Source: Candidatus Rokuibacteriota bacterium
Lineage (GTDB): Bacteria > Methylomirabilota > Methylomirabilia > Rokubacteriales > CSP1-6
DNA: 64,000 nucleotides
NCBI GenBank assembly: GCA_016866775.1
Contig: VGLJ01000010.1
Coordinates: forward strand, 24,310 to 88,309
Direction: 5' to 3'
Positions within the stretch are counted from its first letter, which is position 1, and each line of letters starts with the position of its first letter. This document shows positions 1 through 9,974 of this stretch, one piece after another. A program made the position numbers and the translations under genes. The notes below the pieces were generated by a model. The model saw nothing but the letters and a program-made list of their open reading frames with translations. It did no database searches and was not told the DNA's origin.

Positions 1-2888
1 CGATGATCATCAAGGCGCTGGCCGGCGGCGGCGGCCGCGGCACGCGCGTGGTGCGGTCGGCGGACGAGGTCGAGGCGGCGTTCCGGCGCTGCCAGTCCGA
101 GGCCGGCGCCGCATTCGGCCGTGCCGACGTCTATGTCGAGGAGTTCATTCCGCGTGCGCGGCACGTCGAGGTGCAGATCCTGGGCGACGCGCATGGCGGC
201 ATCGTGCATCTCTGGGAGCGGGACTGCAGCGTCCAGCGCCGCTTCCAGAAACTCGTCGAGATCGCTCCCTCCCCCGCGCTCGACGACGAGCTGCGCCGTC
301 ACATCATCCAGGCCGCCGTCCGGCTCGCGACGCACGTCGGTTACACCAACCTCGGGACGTTCGAGTTCCTGGTCGATGCCTCGCGGGCGGCGCGGTTCGT
401 CTTCATCGAGGCGAACGCGCGGCTTCAGGTGGAGCACACGGTCACCGAGGCGGTGACGGGCGTCGACCTCGTGCAGGCACAGATCCGGCTGGCCCAGGGC
501 GCGACGTTGAAAGACCTGGGTGTCGACGCGGTCGCGCAACCGCGCGGCTACGCGATCCAGGCGCGCGTGAACATGGAGACCATCGGGTCGGACGGCTCCG
601 TGCGTCCGGGAGGCGGCACGCTCACGGTCTACGAGGCTCCGGACGGGCCTGGCGTGCGCACCGACGGCTTCGGGTACGCGGGCTATCGCACGGGCAGCGC
701 GTTCGACTCGTTGCTCGCGAAGGTCATCGTCCACGCGCCGGACTTCGCGGGCGCGGTGCGGCGAACGGCGCGCGCCCTCGGTGAATTCCGGATCGAAGGC
801 GTGCCGACCAACGTGCCGTTCCTCCGCAGCATCCTCACGCATCCCGACTTCGCGGCCGGAGCGCTGCATACACGCTGGGTCGACGAACACATCGGCGCGC
901 TCGCGCCCGAGGCATCGGCCCCTGCGGCGGGCGACGACGGATTCGCCGGCGCGCGGGTCAAGAGCCGCGATCCCCTCGCGCTGTTCGCGCACGACGCGCG
1001 GGTGAAGGCGGAGCGCTCGGCGGCGGACGTCGACGCGCCCGTGGCGCCGGCCGGGCCCGACGGCGCGGCCGGGATCGCATCGCCGATCCAGGGTACCATC
1101 GTCACCATCGACGTCGCCGTCGGCGACCAGGTGCGGCGGGGCCAGCAGGTCGCGGTCGTCGAGGCGATGAAGATGGAGCACGTCATCACCGCGCCGCGCG
1201 GCGGGATCGTGCGCGGCATCACGATGGCGCCGGGCGACGTGGTGCGCGAAGGGTATCCGATCGTCTTCATCGAGGACGCGGAGGTCGGAGGCGGCGACGT
1301 CGCGGCCGCGGCGGCGCCGGACCCGGATCACATCCGCGAGGACCTGCGCGAGAGCAACGCGCGCCACGCGCTCGGGCTCGACGAGAACCGGCCGGATGCG
1401 GTCGGCCGGCGCCACACGCTGGGCTATCGCATGCCGCGCGAGAACATCGCGCGCCTCGTCGACGAGGGATCGTTCAAGGAATACTGGCCGCTCGTCGTCG
1501 CGCGACAGCACCAGCGGAACACCATCGAGGCGCTGCGCGCGAACACGCCGGGCGACGGCGTCGTCGCGGGCATGTGCACGATCAACGGCTCTCTGTTCGA
1601 CGAGACGCGGGCACGCGCGATCGTCATCCACTACGACTACACGGTGCTCGCCGGCACGCAGGGGCATCGCAACCACTACAAGCAGGACCGGATGTTCGAG
1701 CTGGCGCAGCGCTTCAAGCTGCCGGTCGTCCTGTTCGGCGAGGGCGGCGGCGGCCGGCCGGGCGAGGACGACATCGGGCCGCGCGTGGCGGTCGACACGC
1801 ACACGTTCACGACGTTCTCGCAGCTCAGCGCGCACGTGCCGCTGGTGGCGATCGTCAACGGCCGGACGTTCGCCGGCAACACGGCGCTGGTCGCGTGCAG
1901 CGACGTGATCATCGCGACCGAACGCTCGACGCTCGGCATGGGCGGTCCCGCGATGATCGAGGGCGGCGGCCTGGGCATCTACACGCCGGAGGAGGTCGGG
2001 CCGATGTCGGTGCAGGTCCCGAACGGCGTCGTCGACGTCCTGGTGAAGGACGAGGACGAGGCGGTCGACGTCGCGAAGACGTACCTGTCGTACTTCCAGG
2101 GATCGCTCGCGACGTGGGAGGCGCCCGACCAGCGCCGCTTGCGACACGCCGTGCCCGAGAACCGGCTCCGGCTCTACGACATGCGTGCGATCGTGGAGAC
2201 GCTGGCCGACACCGGCTCCGTCCTCGAGCTCCGTCCGCAGTTCGGCATCGGCATCATCACCGCGCTGCTCCGTATCGAGGGCCGGCCGATGGGGGTCATC
2301 GCGAACAACCCGCATCACCTGGCAGGGGCCGTCGACTCGGACGGCGCCGACAAGGGCGCACGGTTCCTGCAGCTCTGTGACGCGTTCGACCTTCCGGTGC
2401 TGAGCCTCATCGATTGCCCCGGCATCATGGTGGGCCCCGACGTCGAGCGGACGGCGCTGGTCCGCCACTGCACGCGTCTGTTCAACGTCGGCGCGAACAT
2501 GACGACGCCGCTGTTCACGGTGATCGTGCGCAAGGCGTACGGCCTCGGCGCGCAGGCCATGTGCGGCGCGGGCACGCTGGTCGGTTTCTTCTGCGTGGGG
2601 TGGCCCACCGCGGAGTTCGCGGGCATGAACATCGAGGGCGCGGTGAAGCTCGGCTACCGCAAGGAGCTGATGGCGATCGAGGATCCGGAGGCCCGGCTCG
2701 CGGAGTTCGAGCGCCGGACGGCGAAGGCCTACGAGAGCGCGAAGGCGGTCAACGCCGCCGCCGGCGGCGGGCTCGACGACGTGATCGACCCCGCGGACAC
2801 ACGCGACTGGATCGCGCGGGGCTTGAAGCGGCTCCCGCCGACGCCGCCGAGGACCGCGAAGAAGTACCCGTGCATCGATCCGTGGTAG
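1..2888 (+). CDS. Fused biotin carboxylase / biotinyl / carboxyltransferase acyl-CoA carboxylase (5' truncated by window)
   Basis: One polypeptide carries all three parts of a biotin-dependent acyl-CoA carboxylase, which carboxylates an acyl-CoA using ATP and bicarbonate. The visible 961 residues begin inside the biotin carboxylase ATP-grasp domain (glycine-rich AGGGGRG loop, then RLQVEHTVTE near residue 140). A biotinyl domain follows, with the lysine of EAMKMEH near residue 390. From about residue 450 to the end is a carboxyltransferase domain (GEGGGGRPGEDD, then LIDCPGIMVGPDVERTA). The biotin carboxylase N-terminus lies upstream of the window, and base 3 is simply the first in-frame ATG. 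Substrate (acetyl-, propionyl- or longer acyl-CoA) cannot be read from sequence. The next gene is convergent. Confidence 0.9.
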   Translation, partial: MIIKALAGGGGRGTRVVRSADEVEAAFRRCQSEAGAAFGRADVYVEEFIPRARHVEVQILGDAHGGIVHLWERDCSVQRRFQKLVEIAPSPALDDELRRHIIQAAVRLATHVGYTNLGTFEFLVDASRAARFVFIEANARLQVEHTVTEAVTGVDLVQAQIRLAQGATLKDLGVDAVAQPRGYAIQARVNMETIGSDGSVRPGGGTLTVYEAPDGPGVRTDGFGYAGYRTGSAFDSLLAKVIVHAPDFAGAVRRTARALGEFRIEGVPTNVPFLRSILTHPDFAAGALHTRWVDEHIGALAPEASAPAAGDDGFAGARVKSRDPLALFAHDARVKAERSAADVDAPVAPAGPDGAAGIASPIQGTIVTIDVAVGDQVRRGQQVAVVEAMKMEHVITAPRGGIVRGITMAPGDVVREGYPIVFIEDAEVGGGDVAAAAAPDPDHIREDLRESNARHALGLDENRPDAVGRRHTLGYRMPRENIARLVDEGSFKEYWPLVVARQHQRNTIEALRANTPGDGVVAGMCTINGSLFDETRARAIVIHYDYTVLAGTQGHRNHYKQDRMFELAQRFKLPVVLFGEGGGGRPGEDDIGPRVAVDTHTFTTFSQLSAHVPLVAIVNGRTFAGNTALVACSDVIIATERSTLGMGGPAMIEGGGLGIYTPEEVGPMSVQVPNGVVDVLVKDEDEAVDVAKTYLSYFQGSLATWEAPDQRRLRHAVPENRLRLYDMRAIVETLADTGSVLELRPQFGIGIITALLRIEGRPMGVIANNPHHLAGAVDSDGADKGARFLQLCDAFDLPVLSLIDCPGIMVGPDVERTALVRHCTRLFNVGANMTTPLFTVIVRKAYGLGAQAMCGAGTLVGFFCVGWPTAEFAGMNIEGAVKLGYRKELMAIEDPEARLAEFERRTAKAYESAKAVNAAAGGGLDDVIDPADTRDWIARGLKRLPPTPPRTAKKYPCIDPW

Positions 2889-2891
2889 GGA

Positions 2892-2908
2892 CGGCGGCGC
2901 AGCCGCCG
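2892..2908. terminator. Perfect 7-bp GC hairpin between convergent genes
   Basis: CGGCGGC, a GCA loop, then GCCGCCG sits just after the carboxylase stop and before the 3' end of the convergent NTF2-like gene. It has no T-tract, so intrinsic termination is only a possibility. Its position suits a bidirectional terminator. Confidence 0.35.
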
Positions 2909-2919
2909 CGACGGCGCGC

Positions 2920-3309
2920 TCACAGACGGGCCCGGTGCTCCACCAGTTTCCAGTAGGTGTCCTTGTTCAAGATCTTGTCGCCGCGAAATTCGTAGAGGTC
3001 GCAGCCGCGATAGTTGAGCTTCTCGCCGTCGGAGCCGGTGCCGGTCACCATCCACACCGTGACCGCGCGGTTGCCGGTGATGAACGCGTCCACGTGGTCC
3101 CAGCGCATATCGCTGATGACGGCGAAGCGTTCGCCGAGCACCTTGCGCACGGCGGCCTTGCCGTGCACGCGCCGCCCGTCCGGCTCCGGTCCGCGCGCCA
3201 TCAGGAACGTGCAGTCCTCGGCGAAGAACGACATGATCCGGTCGACATCGCGGCTGTTGAAGGCGGCGTTGATCTCCTTCATGAGCTCGGGCGTGGGACC
3301 AGTGGTCAT
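2920..3309 (-). CDS. NTF2-like / SnoaL-like family protein
   Basis: A 129-residue protein of the NTF2-like cone fold (SnoaL-like, DUF4440-type). It shows the usual N-terminal helix (LMKEINAAFNSRDVDRIMSF), the FAEDCTF strand and a G..V.GK segment, ending in a strand pair with LYEFRGDKI. Members are small cyclases, isomerases or ligand-binding proteins; no specific substrate can be given. A clear GAGGAGA ribosome site precedes the ATG. It lies 24 bp downstream of glpX on the same strand and may be cotranscribed with it. Confidence 0.75.
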   Translation of the reverse strand: MTTGPTPELMKEINAAFNSRDVDRIMSFFAEDCTFLMARGPEPDGRRVHGKAAVRKVLGERFAVISDMRWDHVDAFITGNRAVTVWMVTGTGSDGEKLNYRGCDLYEFRGDKILNKDTYWKLVEHRARL

Positions 3310-3333
3310 GCGGTCTCCTCTGTGCGGTGACGC

Positions 3334-4305
3334 TCACCGCTCGAAGCGAATCTTCACGTCCGGCCGCGTGTCCACGTGGATGCTGTCGATGAAACGCACC
3401 CGGTGGGGCGCGGTCTGCATCACGATGGAGCTCGTGCGGATGCCGTCGCCGAAGAGGCGCACGCCGCGCATGAAGGAGCCGTCGGTCACGCCGGTCGCCG
3501 CGAAGATGATCGACTCCGCCGACGCGAGATCCCGCGCGCGATAGACGCGGCGCACGTCCGTGATCCCCATCGCGTGGCACCGCTCCTCGTCCTCGGGCTT
3601 CTTGACGACGAGCCGGGCGAGGATCTCACCGTTCAGGCAGCGCATCGCCGCCGCCGTCAAGACCCCCTCGGGCGCGCCGCCCGTGCCCATGACCGCGTGG
3701 ATGCCGCTGCCGCGGACCGCCGCGGAGATGCCCGCGGACAGATCGCCGTCCGTGATGAGCTGGATGCGGGCGCCGGCGGCGCGGATCTCCGCGATGAGGC
3801 CGCCGTGCCGCTCGCGGTCCAGGACGACGACCACGAGATCCGCGACCTTGCGGTCGAGGCAGCGCGCGATCGCCTTGAGGTTGTCGGCGACGGGCGCGTC
3901 GAGGTCGACGGCGTCCTTCGAGCTCGGCCCGACGATCAGCTTCTCCATGTAGAGGTCGGGCGCGTGCAGCAGCCCGCCCGCTGACGCGGCCGCCAGCACC
4001 GCGATCGCGTTCGGCGAGCCGGTCGCGCACAGGTTGGTGCCTTCGAGCGGATCGACCGCGATGTCGACGCGCGGCCCGCCGCCGCGTCCGACCTTCTCGC
4101 CGATGTAGAGCATCGGCGCGTCGTCACGCTCGCCTTCGCCGATGACGATCGTGCCGTCGATCGCGAGCGAGTCCATCTCGCGCCGCATCGCCTCGACCGC
4201 CACGTCGTCGGACTTGTGACGATCGCCCTGGCCCATGGTGTGCGCGCACGCGATCGCGGCCTGCTCGACGACCCGCAAGAACTCGAGAGAGAGATCGGAA
4301 TCCAC
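3334..4305 (-). CDS. glpX: Class II fructose-1,6-bisphosphatase GlpX
   Basis: A 323-residue protein matching GlpX, which hydrolyses fructose 1,6-bisphosphate to fructose 6-phosphate in gluconeogenesis. The Mg/Li-phosphatase signature DPLEGT near residue 90 and the [15 protein letters not shown] segment near residue 60 are diagnostic. C-terminal [14 protein letters not shown] matches the substrate loop. An in-frame GTG exists three codons earlier, but it abuts the Shine-Dalgarno GGAGG; the GTG at 4305 has proper spacing and gives the typical N-terminus ([11 protein letters not shown]). The gene is divergent from the CoA-transferase across a 233-bp gap in which I recognise no further gene. Confidence 0.92.
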   Translation of the reverse strand: MDSDLSLEFLRVVEQAAIACAHTMGQGDRHKSDDVAVEAMRREMDSLAIDGTIVIGEGERDDAPMLYIGEKVGRGGGPRVDIAVDPLEGTNLCATGSPNAIAVLAAASAGGLLHAPDLYMEKLIVGPSSKDAVDLDAPVADNLKAIARCLDRKVADLVVVVLDRERHGGLIAEIRAAGARIQLITDGDLSAGISAAVRGSGIHAVMGTGGAPEGVLTAAAMRCLNGEILARLVVKKPEDEERCHAMGITDVRRVYRARDLASAESIIFAATGVTDGSFMRGVRLFGDGIRTSSIVMQTAPHRVRFIDSIHVDTRPDVKIRFER

Positions 4306-4538
4306 TGGTCGCACCTCCGGAGAATGAGGCGCCGATCATACCCTTCCGGGATGGCCGGCGTGATGCCTTGGGGGCCCCGGCGCGGCGACTCCCTATGGGA
4401 AGGCTTCGGTTCTGGCCGGGAAGCCGTTAGAATCCCCCCCGCGACTCAACCGAGCACGGATCCGGAGGGAGCAATGAGCCCGGTGGCGTCTCGACACAGC
4501 ACGCTCGTCAAGATAGCAGCCTCATAGGAGGCCGACGA

Positions 4539-5732
4539 ATGGGTACGGCGCTGGAGGGAATCCGGGTCCTCGATCTTTCGTTCTACGAGGCGGGGCCGAG
4601 CTGCGCGGAGTCGCTGGCGTGGCTGGGCGCCGAGGTCATCAAGATCGAGGCGCCGACGGGCGAGCCGGCTCGCTACGGGTTCAGCGAGAAGCCGGGCGTG
4701 GACTCGGTCTTCTTCTGCCTCATGAACCTGAACAAGAAGAGCGTCACGCTCAACCTCAAGTCGCCGCGCGGCCGCGAGATGTTCCAGGCGCTCGCGAAGA
4801 CGGCCGACGTGGTGATCGAGAACCTCGGCCCCGGCGCGATGGAGCGGCTCGGCCTCGGGCACGACGCGCTCGCGAAGATCAACCCGCGCATCATCACCGC
4901 GTCCGTCAAAGGATTCGGCAGCGACGGGCCGTACGCCAACTACAAGAGCTTCGAGATGATCGCGCAGGCGATGGGCGGCGTGATGAGCCTCACCGGCGAG
5001 CCCGACGGGCCCCCGATGCGGATCGAGTCGGGCATCGGTGATACGGCGACCGGGCTCCACGCGGCGATCGGCATCCTGGGAGCGATCGTCCAGCGCTCAG
5101 TGACGGGCGTCGGGCAGCGCGTGGACGTCGCGCAGCAGGACGTCGTGGTGAACCTGACGCGCATCCACTTCCGGGACCACTGGCTCGGCGTCTCCCCCGT
5201 TCCGCGCAAGGGCAATCGCTCGCCGAACGCGGCGCCCTCGAATCTCTATCGCTGCCATCCATTCGGTCCGAACGACTACGTCTTCATCCACGTCGCCAAT
5301 CCGGAGATGTGGAAGGGGCTCGTCAGCGTCATCGACCATCCGGACCTCAAGGATCCGCGCCTCGCAGACCGCGCCGAGCGGATGAACCGGCGCGACGCGC
5401 TGGAGGCGATCGTCGAAGCCTGGACGTCGAAGCGCGACAAGCACGAGGTGATGGCGCTGCTCGGCGCCGCCGGCGTCCCGTGCGGCGCCGTCCTGGACTC
5501 CGACGAGGTGATGGCGAACGAGCACCTGCGCGGCCGCGGCATGATCGTCGACATCGAGCATCCCACGCGCGGGCGCATGGCGACGCCGGCCAGCCCGATC
5601 CGCCTCTCGGCGTCGTCGACCGAAGTCACGCGCGCGCCGCTGCTCGGCGAGCACAACGCCGAGGTTCTCGGCAAGGTGTGCGGGCTGGACGCTGACGAGC
5701 TGGCGAAGCTGAAGGCGGACGGAGTGATCTAA
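4539..5732 (+). CDS. Class III CoA-transferase (CaiB/BaiF family)
   Basis: A 397-residue family III CoA-transferase, which moves CoA between carboxylic acids through an aspartyl-CoA anhydride. N-terminal features are typical: GIRVLDLS, GAEVIKIEAP and LNLKSPRGREMF. A candidate catalytic aspartate lies in IGDTATG near residue 168. A strong GGAGG site lies upstream of the ATG. Similar enzymes at 39914 and 48287 are diverged, so these are not recent copies. Acyl substrate unknown. The convergent neighbour is a metallo-hydrolase only 10 bp away. Confidence 0.9.
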   Translation: MGTALEGIRVLDLSFYEAGPSCAESLAWLGAEVIKIEAPTGEPARYGFSEKPGVDSVFFCLMNLNKKSVTLNLKSPRGREMFQALAKTADVVIENLGPGAMERLGLGHDALAKINPRIITASVKGFGSDGPYANYKSFEMIAQAMGGVMSLTGEPDGPPMRIESGIGDTATGLHAAIGILGAIVQRSVTGVGQRVDVAQQDVVVNLTRIHFRDHWLGVSPVPRKGNRSPNAAPSNLYRCHPFGPNDYVFIHVANPEMWKGLVSVIDHPDLKDPRLADRAERMNRRDALEAIVEAWTSKRDKHEVMALLGAAGVPCGAVLDSDEVMANEHLRGRGMIVDIEHPTRGRMATPASPIRLSASSTEVTRAPLLGEHNAEVLGKVCGLDADELAKLKADGVI

Positions 5733-5742
5733 GGCGCGGACA

Positions 5743-7020
5743 TCACGCGACCTCGGGAACCCGCTCCTCGAGCAGCGGCGACTCCGCGTGATGCACCCTG
5801 CCCGCGCGCAGCGCGAGCACGGGCCGCAGACGCTTGGCGGTCTTGATGCGCACGCCCAGGCTGTCCTGCAGCGTCCAGTCGTCCTCGTCGATCGTGAGGA
5901 CGGACACATCGGCCACGCGTCCCGGCGCCAGCGAGCCCAGCTCGTCGGTCAGGCCAAGCATCGTCGCTGCGTTGACCGTCACCATGCGGATGACGCCGGC
6001 GAGCTCGACGCCCAGCGCGATGAGCTCGTTCATCACCTGGACGAGCGAGAAGGCGCCGGTGCCCCCGATCGTCGTCAGCTCACCCTGCTCGCCTCCGAAC
6101 GCGCCCTCGCCCCACACACGGCTCTCGTCCCGCCGCCGGATCGTGTAGCCGTGGATGTCGCTGCCGATGGTGAACGGCATGACGCCGGCGTCGAGCGCGA
6201 TTCGCGCCGCGTCGAAGCTCATGTGGCCGCCGCGGCCGACGTCGATGCGGACGCCACGCGCCATGGCCTCGAAGATCAGCGGGTGCACCTTGCCCTCGCG
6301 CGACACGAACGCGCCGGGATGCTTCGTGAACGGATGCGCGAGGATGTCGCCGGGATCGAGCAGCGGTAGCGTGTCGCCGATCACGCGGTCGGGATCGATC
6401 GCCGTCCCGTTCTCCTCCGCCCAGAGGCGGCCCAGGTGCACGTAGACCGGCACCTTGGCGGCGCGCGATGCTTCCTTCCCCAGACGCAGCGTCTCGATGC
6501 CCCAGCGCGAGTAGCCGCCGACCTCCGCATGGCACTTGATACCCTTCACGAAATCGCGGTTCTTCTCGATCGCGTTGATCGTCTCCCGCACGTTGATGCC
6601 GTGGGGCCCATAGAGACCGACGTGGCGATGCCCGAGCAGCCCGCCCACGAGGTAGTTCGAGACGAAGGCATAGACGCGCGTGGCGGCCGGGTCCTTGATG
6701 AACTTCCGGAAGCCCTGGATGGTGAGCGGCGCCGCGCCGCCCTGGTCGACGACGGCCGTGACGCCCGAGCGAATGCCGACCTCGTCCGGGTTCATCCCGA
6801 AGTCGCCGGTGACGTGCTGGTAGATGTGGGCGTGCGTGTCGATCATGCCGGGGATCACGAGCTGACTCCGCGCATTGACCGTGCGCGCGGTCTTGCCCGC
6901 GATCCGCGGCGCCACCTGCGCGATCGTTCCGTCCTTCACCGCCACGTCGTGGACGCCGTCGATGCCCTGGGCGGGATCGATCACGCGGCCGCCGCGGACG
7001 ATCAGGTCGAACTTCGCCAT
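5743..7020 (-). CDS. Amidohydrolase/deacetylase family metallohydrolase (dihydroorotase-like fold)
   Basis: A 425-residue amidohydrolase-superfamily enzyme with a composite N/C beta-sandwich and a metal-binding barrel. It begins with DLIVRGGRVIDPAQG, a classic urease/dihydroorotase-type N-terminus. The HxH motif is in IDTHAHIYQHV, further histidines are in VYVHLGRLW and LAHPFTKHP, and the barrel aspartate is in TIGSDIHGY. The C-terminus (GSLAPGRVADVSVL) is also typical. An upstream in-frame ATG exists, but MAKFD at 7020 has a good GAGGAGAG site. It is divergent from the next hydrolase over 55 bp. Substrate unknown; a cyclic amide or acetylated compound is plausible for the family. Confidence 0.85.
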   Translation of the reverse strand: MAKFDLIVRGGRVIDPAQGIDGVHDVAVKDGTIAQVAPRIAGKTARTVNARSQLVIPGMIDTHAHIYQHVTGDFGMNPDEVGIRSGVTAVVDQGGAAPLTIQGFRKFIKDPAATRVYAFVSNYLVGGLLGHRHVGLYGPHGINVRETINAIEKNRDFVKGIKCHAEVGGYSRWGIETLRLGKEASRAAKVPVYVHLGRLWAEENGTAIDPDRVIGDTLPLLDPGDILAHPFTKHPGAFVSREGKVHPLIFEAMARGVRIDVGRGGHMSFDAARIALDAGVMPFTIGSDIHGYTIRRRDESRVWGEGAFGGEQGELTTIGGTGAFSLVQVMNELIALGVELAGVIRMVTVNAATMLGLTDELGSLAPGRVADVSVLTIDEDDWTLQDSLGVRIKTAKRLRPVLALRAGRVHHAESPLLEERVPEVA

Positions 7021-7075
7021 CTGCGCCTCTCCTCGGTCGGGTAGTCTTTCGTATCTACCACGGAGGAGCGGCCCC

Positions 7076-7921
7076 ATGGCGATCATCGATTCCCAGGTCC
7101 ACGTCTACGAGGCGAACACACCGAAGCGGCCCTGGCACACCGTCCCGAACTGGCCCGATCACGTCAACGGGGACGAGATGGTGGCGGCGATGGACAAGGT
7201 CGGCGTCGCCGGCGCGATCTTCATCTCCGCCTTTTCCATGTACCGCTACGACGCGAGCTACGCGGTGGAGGTGCAACGCGCGCATCCCGGCCGGTTCGGG
7301 CTCGTCAAGCCGGTCGATCCGGATGATCCGAACGTGGCCGACGTCATCGCCGACTGGAAGAAGACGCCGGGCACGGTCGGCATCCGGATCATGATGACGA
7401 AAGAGGCGGGACGCGATCCGAGCGACCCGGGCCTCGACCGGATCCTGCGCGCGGCGGTTCGCCACGACTTTCCGGTCAACATGCTGTGCTGGGGCAACGT
7501 GGACGCGGGCGCGGCGATCATCGACCGCCATCCCGACACGCGATTCATCATCGACCATCTCGCGATCATGCAGCCGCGCACGCCGGCCGACCGCGCGCCG
7601 CAGCCGTGGGCCGATCTGCCGAAGGTGCTGGATCTCGCCACGCGCCGCAACGCGGTGATCAAGGTCAGCGGCGCGTGCACGCTCTCGCGCGAGCCGTATC
7701 CTTTCCAGGACATCTGGGACCCGCTCGCGCGCGTGTTCGACGCGTGGGGGTTCGAGCGCTGCCTGTGGGGCACCGACTGGACGCGCGCGTTCGCGGTCGT
7801 CAACTACGAGCAGGCCGTCGAGCCGTTCCGACGAACCGATCGCCTGAGCGAGAGTGAGCGCGCCATGCTGATGGGCGGCGCCTGCGCGAAAGCGTATGGC
7901 TGGTCTCCGAAAAAGAGCTGA
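7076..7921 (+). CDS. Amidohydrolase family 2 (ACMSD-like) hydrolase
   Basis: A 281-residue TIM-barrel hydrolase of the amidohydrolase-2 group, which includes 2-amino-3-carboxymuconate semialdehyde decarboxylase and lactone hydrolases. Visible metal or active-site elements are IIDSQVHVYE at the N-terminus, IIDHLAIMQ near residue 160 and LWGTDWTRA near residue 235. GGAGGAG precedes the ATG, and a GTAGTCTT box about 35 bp upstream looks like a -10 element. It is shorter than the paralogs at 8822, 11308 and 35546 and most resembles the one at 45553. Confidence 0.85.
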   Translation: MAIIDSQVHVYEANTPKRPWHTVPNWPDHVNGDEMVAAMDKVGVAGAIFISAFSMYRYDASYAVEVQRAHPGRFGLVKPVDPDDPNVADVIADWKKTPGTVGIRIMMTKEAGRDPSDPGLDRILRAAVRHDFPVNMLCWGNVDAGAAIIDRHPDTRFIIDHLAIMQPRTPADRAPQPWADLPKVLDLATRRNAVIKVSGACTLSREPYPFQDIWDPLARVFDAWGFERCLWGTDWTRAFAVVNYEQAVEPFRRTDRLSESERAMLMGGACAKAYGWSPKKS

Positions 7922-7930
7922 GACGACGCC

Positions 7931-8017
7931 ATGCTGAGCGCCACGATCCTGTTCGCGGTGGGCTTGTTCGCCTACGTTCTCATCGGCCTGCCGGCGTTCC
8001 CGGCGGCCGCGAGGTAG
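7931..8017 (+). pseudogene. 28-codon hydrophobic remnant, perhaps a TRAP transporter DctM N-terminus
   Basis: A short ORF (MLSATILFAVGLFAYVLIGL then PAFPAAAR) encodes one membrane helix and stops. The pattern resembles the first helix of TRAP large permeases (DctM), but 28 residues are too few for certainty. It directly abuts a ketopantoate-reductase-like reading frame that lacks its own ATG, which suggests a deletion fused two genes here. Confidence 0.3.
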
Positions 8018-8019
8018 CC

Positions 8020-8784
8020 CTGCGGGTCGTCGTCTTCGGCGCCGGTGCCGTCGGCGGGCACCTTGCGGCGCGTCTCGCCGCGCATGGCCCGTCGGCGGGC
8101 ATCGAGGTCGCGGCGGTCGCGCGTGGCGCTCAGCTCGCGGCGATGAACCAGCGCGGGATCACGCTGTGGATCGGCGAGGAGCGTACCTCCGCGCCGATCC
8201 ACGCGACGGACCGGCCCGAGACCCTGGGCCACCAGGACGTGGTCCTGGTCACGATGAAATCCTCGGTCCTGCCCGGCGTCGCGCGACAGCCGCAGACATT
8301 GATCGGACTCGAGACCGCCGTCATCTTCGCGATGAACGGGATTCCGTGGTGGTATCTCTACCGGCTCAAGGACGGCGGCGTGCCGCGCCCCGATCTGTCA
8401 CACCTCGACCCCGCGGGCGTGCTCGAACGCGCGGTCGGGCTCGAGCGCGTCGTCGGCCGCATGATCAATTCAGCCAACGCCATCGCCGAGCCCGGCGTGA
8501 TCCGCAATTCCCCCGGCACCAAGAACCGCTTCACTCTTGGTGAGCCCGACGGCACGATCTCGCGCCGGTTGCAGACGATCTCGCAGGCCTTCGAGCGCGC
8601 CGGCATCCCGACCCCGCTGACCGCGACGATCCGCGTCGACATCTGGGACAAGCTGGTGCGTAACCTCAGCACCAGCACGATCTGCGCCCTGACCGGGACC
8701 CCGACGCTCGACGCGATCACCGCGCTGGTCATCGAGAAGGCGCGGCGGATGGGCCTCTATCCGCGGCGGTCTGGTAAGGAGTAG
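8020..8784 (+). pseudogene. Ketopantoate reductase-like (PanE/ApbA) gene, lacking normal start and C-terminus
   Basis: The reading frame encodes a PanE/ApbA-type NADP oxidoreductase: RVVVFGAGAVGGHLAARL (Rossmann loop), VTMKSS, then AMNGIPWWYLYRL and the helical-domain segment DIWDKLVRNLSTSTICALTG. It is open from about 8020, but the expected initiator is CTG there, and the first ATG (8143) falls after the nucleotide-binding loop. About 254 codons are present against roughly 300 in the family; the last helices after ICALTG are replaced by unrelated residues. No NADP-dependent enzyme is likely to be made. Its first 37 bases recur at 12804. Confidence 0.7.
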
Positions 8785-8821
8785 TATTGCCCCGGTTCGA
8801 TTGCCTTCGGAGGGATAGCCG

Positions 8822-9949
8822 ATGACACGCGCGTACAACGCCATCGATGCGGACGGCCACATCCTCGAGCCGCTCGACCTGTGGGACACGTACATCGACC
8901 CCGAGTTTCGCGAGCGCCGGCCGCGGTTCGTCATCGACGACAACGGCAAGGAGCGCCTGAGCGTCGAAGGCAAGCTGCTCGGCAATCCGCGCGGGATCGG
9001 CAGCCTGGGTTCGGTCGGTGCCCGGCAGGGACTCGTCGACCCCGCCACCCGCAAATACGCGGACGGGCGCAAGGGCGGGTTCGACCCGCACGCGCGCATC
9101 GTCGACATGGATGCCGACGGCATCGATGCCGCCTTCCTCTATCCCAGTCTCGGCCTCTTCGCCGGCGCCGTCGAGGATCCGGGCCTGGCCGCGACGATGT
9201 GCCGCGCCTACAACCGCTGGCTCGCGGATTACTGCAAGCCGTATCCCGAGCGCCTGTTCGGGGTCGCGATGCTGCCGATGCAGTCGGTCGAGCTCGCGAT
9301 CGACGAGATGCGCTTCGCCCGCGAGAAGCTCGGGATGCGCGGCGGGTTCCTCCGGCCCAACCCGTATCACGGCAAGAAGATGATCAACGACCCGATGTAC
9401 GAGCCGTTCTGGTCGATGGCCGAGGCGCTCGACTTCTCGATCGGCTTCCACGAGGGCTCGACCACCGCGATGCCGACCGTCGGCGTCGACCGCTTCGAGG
9501 ACGACCGCGCTGCGCGCCACATGATCTCGCACACGATGGAGATGATGCTGGTCGCGCTCAGCGTGATCTGGGGCGGTGTCGTCGACCGTCATCCGCGGCT
9601 GCGCATCGCGTTTCTCGAGTCGGGCGGCGGCTGGATCGCGCCGTGGCTCGATCGCATGGACCGGCACTTCGACGACCAGGGCTTCAACCACACCGCGCCG
9701 AAGACGCGGCCGAGCGAGCTGTTCCAGCGCAATTGCTGGATCTCGTTCGAGCCGGTCGAGAGCAGCATCGCGGTGCTGGCCGACTACATCGGGCCGCACA
9801 AGATCATGTGGGCGACGGACTATCCGCACTCGGACGGCTTCTTCCCGGGCGCGCCGCAGATGCTCCGCGACCGGCTCGGGCCGCTGTCCCCCGAGGCGAA
9901 GCACCAGGTGCTGGCCGGCGGCGCGCTCGGGTTCTACGGCCTGAGCTGA
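8822..9949 (+). CDS. Amidohydrolase family 2 metal-dependent hydrolase
   Basis: A 375-residue amidohydrolase-2 protein. Visible motifs are IDADGHILEPLDLW at the N-terminus (metal-binding DxDxH), VVDRHPRLRIAFLESGGGW around residue 260 and MWATDYPHSDGFFPG around residue 325, the order seen in ACMSD-like decarboxylases and hydrolases. GGAGGG lies before the ATG at 8822. This long form, with a spaced tryptophan-rich middle, also occurs at 11308 and 35546. The substrate cannot be read; within the family it would be a carboxylated or lactone compound. Confidence 0.85.
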   Translation: MTRAYNAIDADGHILEPLDLWDTYIDPEFRERRPRFVIDDNGKERLSVEGKLLGNPRGIGSLGSVGARQGLVDPATRKYADGRKGGFDPHARIVDMDADGIDAAFLYPSLGLFAGAVEDPGLAATMCRAYNRWLADYCKPYPERLFGVAMLPMQSVELAIDEMRFAREKLGMRGGFLRPNPYHGKKMINDPMYEPFWSMAEALDFSIGFHEGSTTAMPTVGVDRFEDDRAARHMISHTMEMMLVALSVIWGGVVDRHPRLRIAFLESGGGWIAPWLDRMDRHFDDQGFNHTAPKTRPSELFQRNCWISFEPVESSIAVLADYIGPHKIMWATDYPHSDGFFPGAPQMLRDRLGPLSPEAKHQVLAGGALGFYGLS

Positions 9950-9974
9950 ATCGCCGACGGCGTAAAATCTCGGC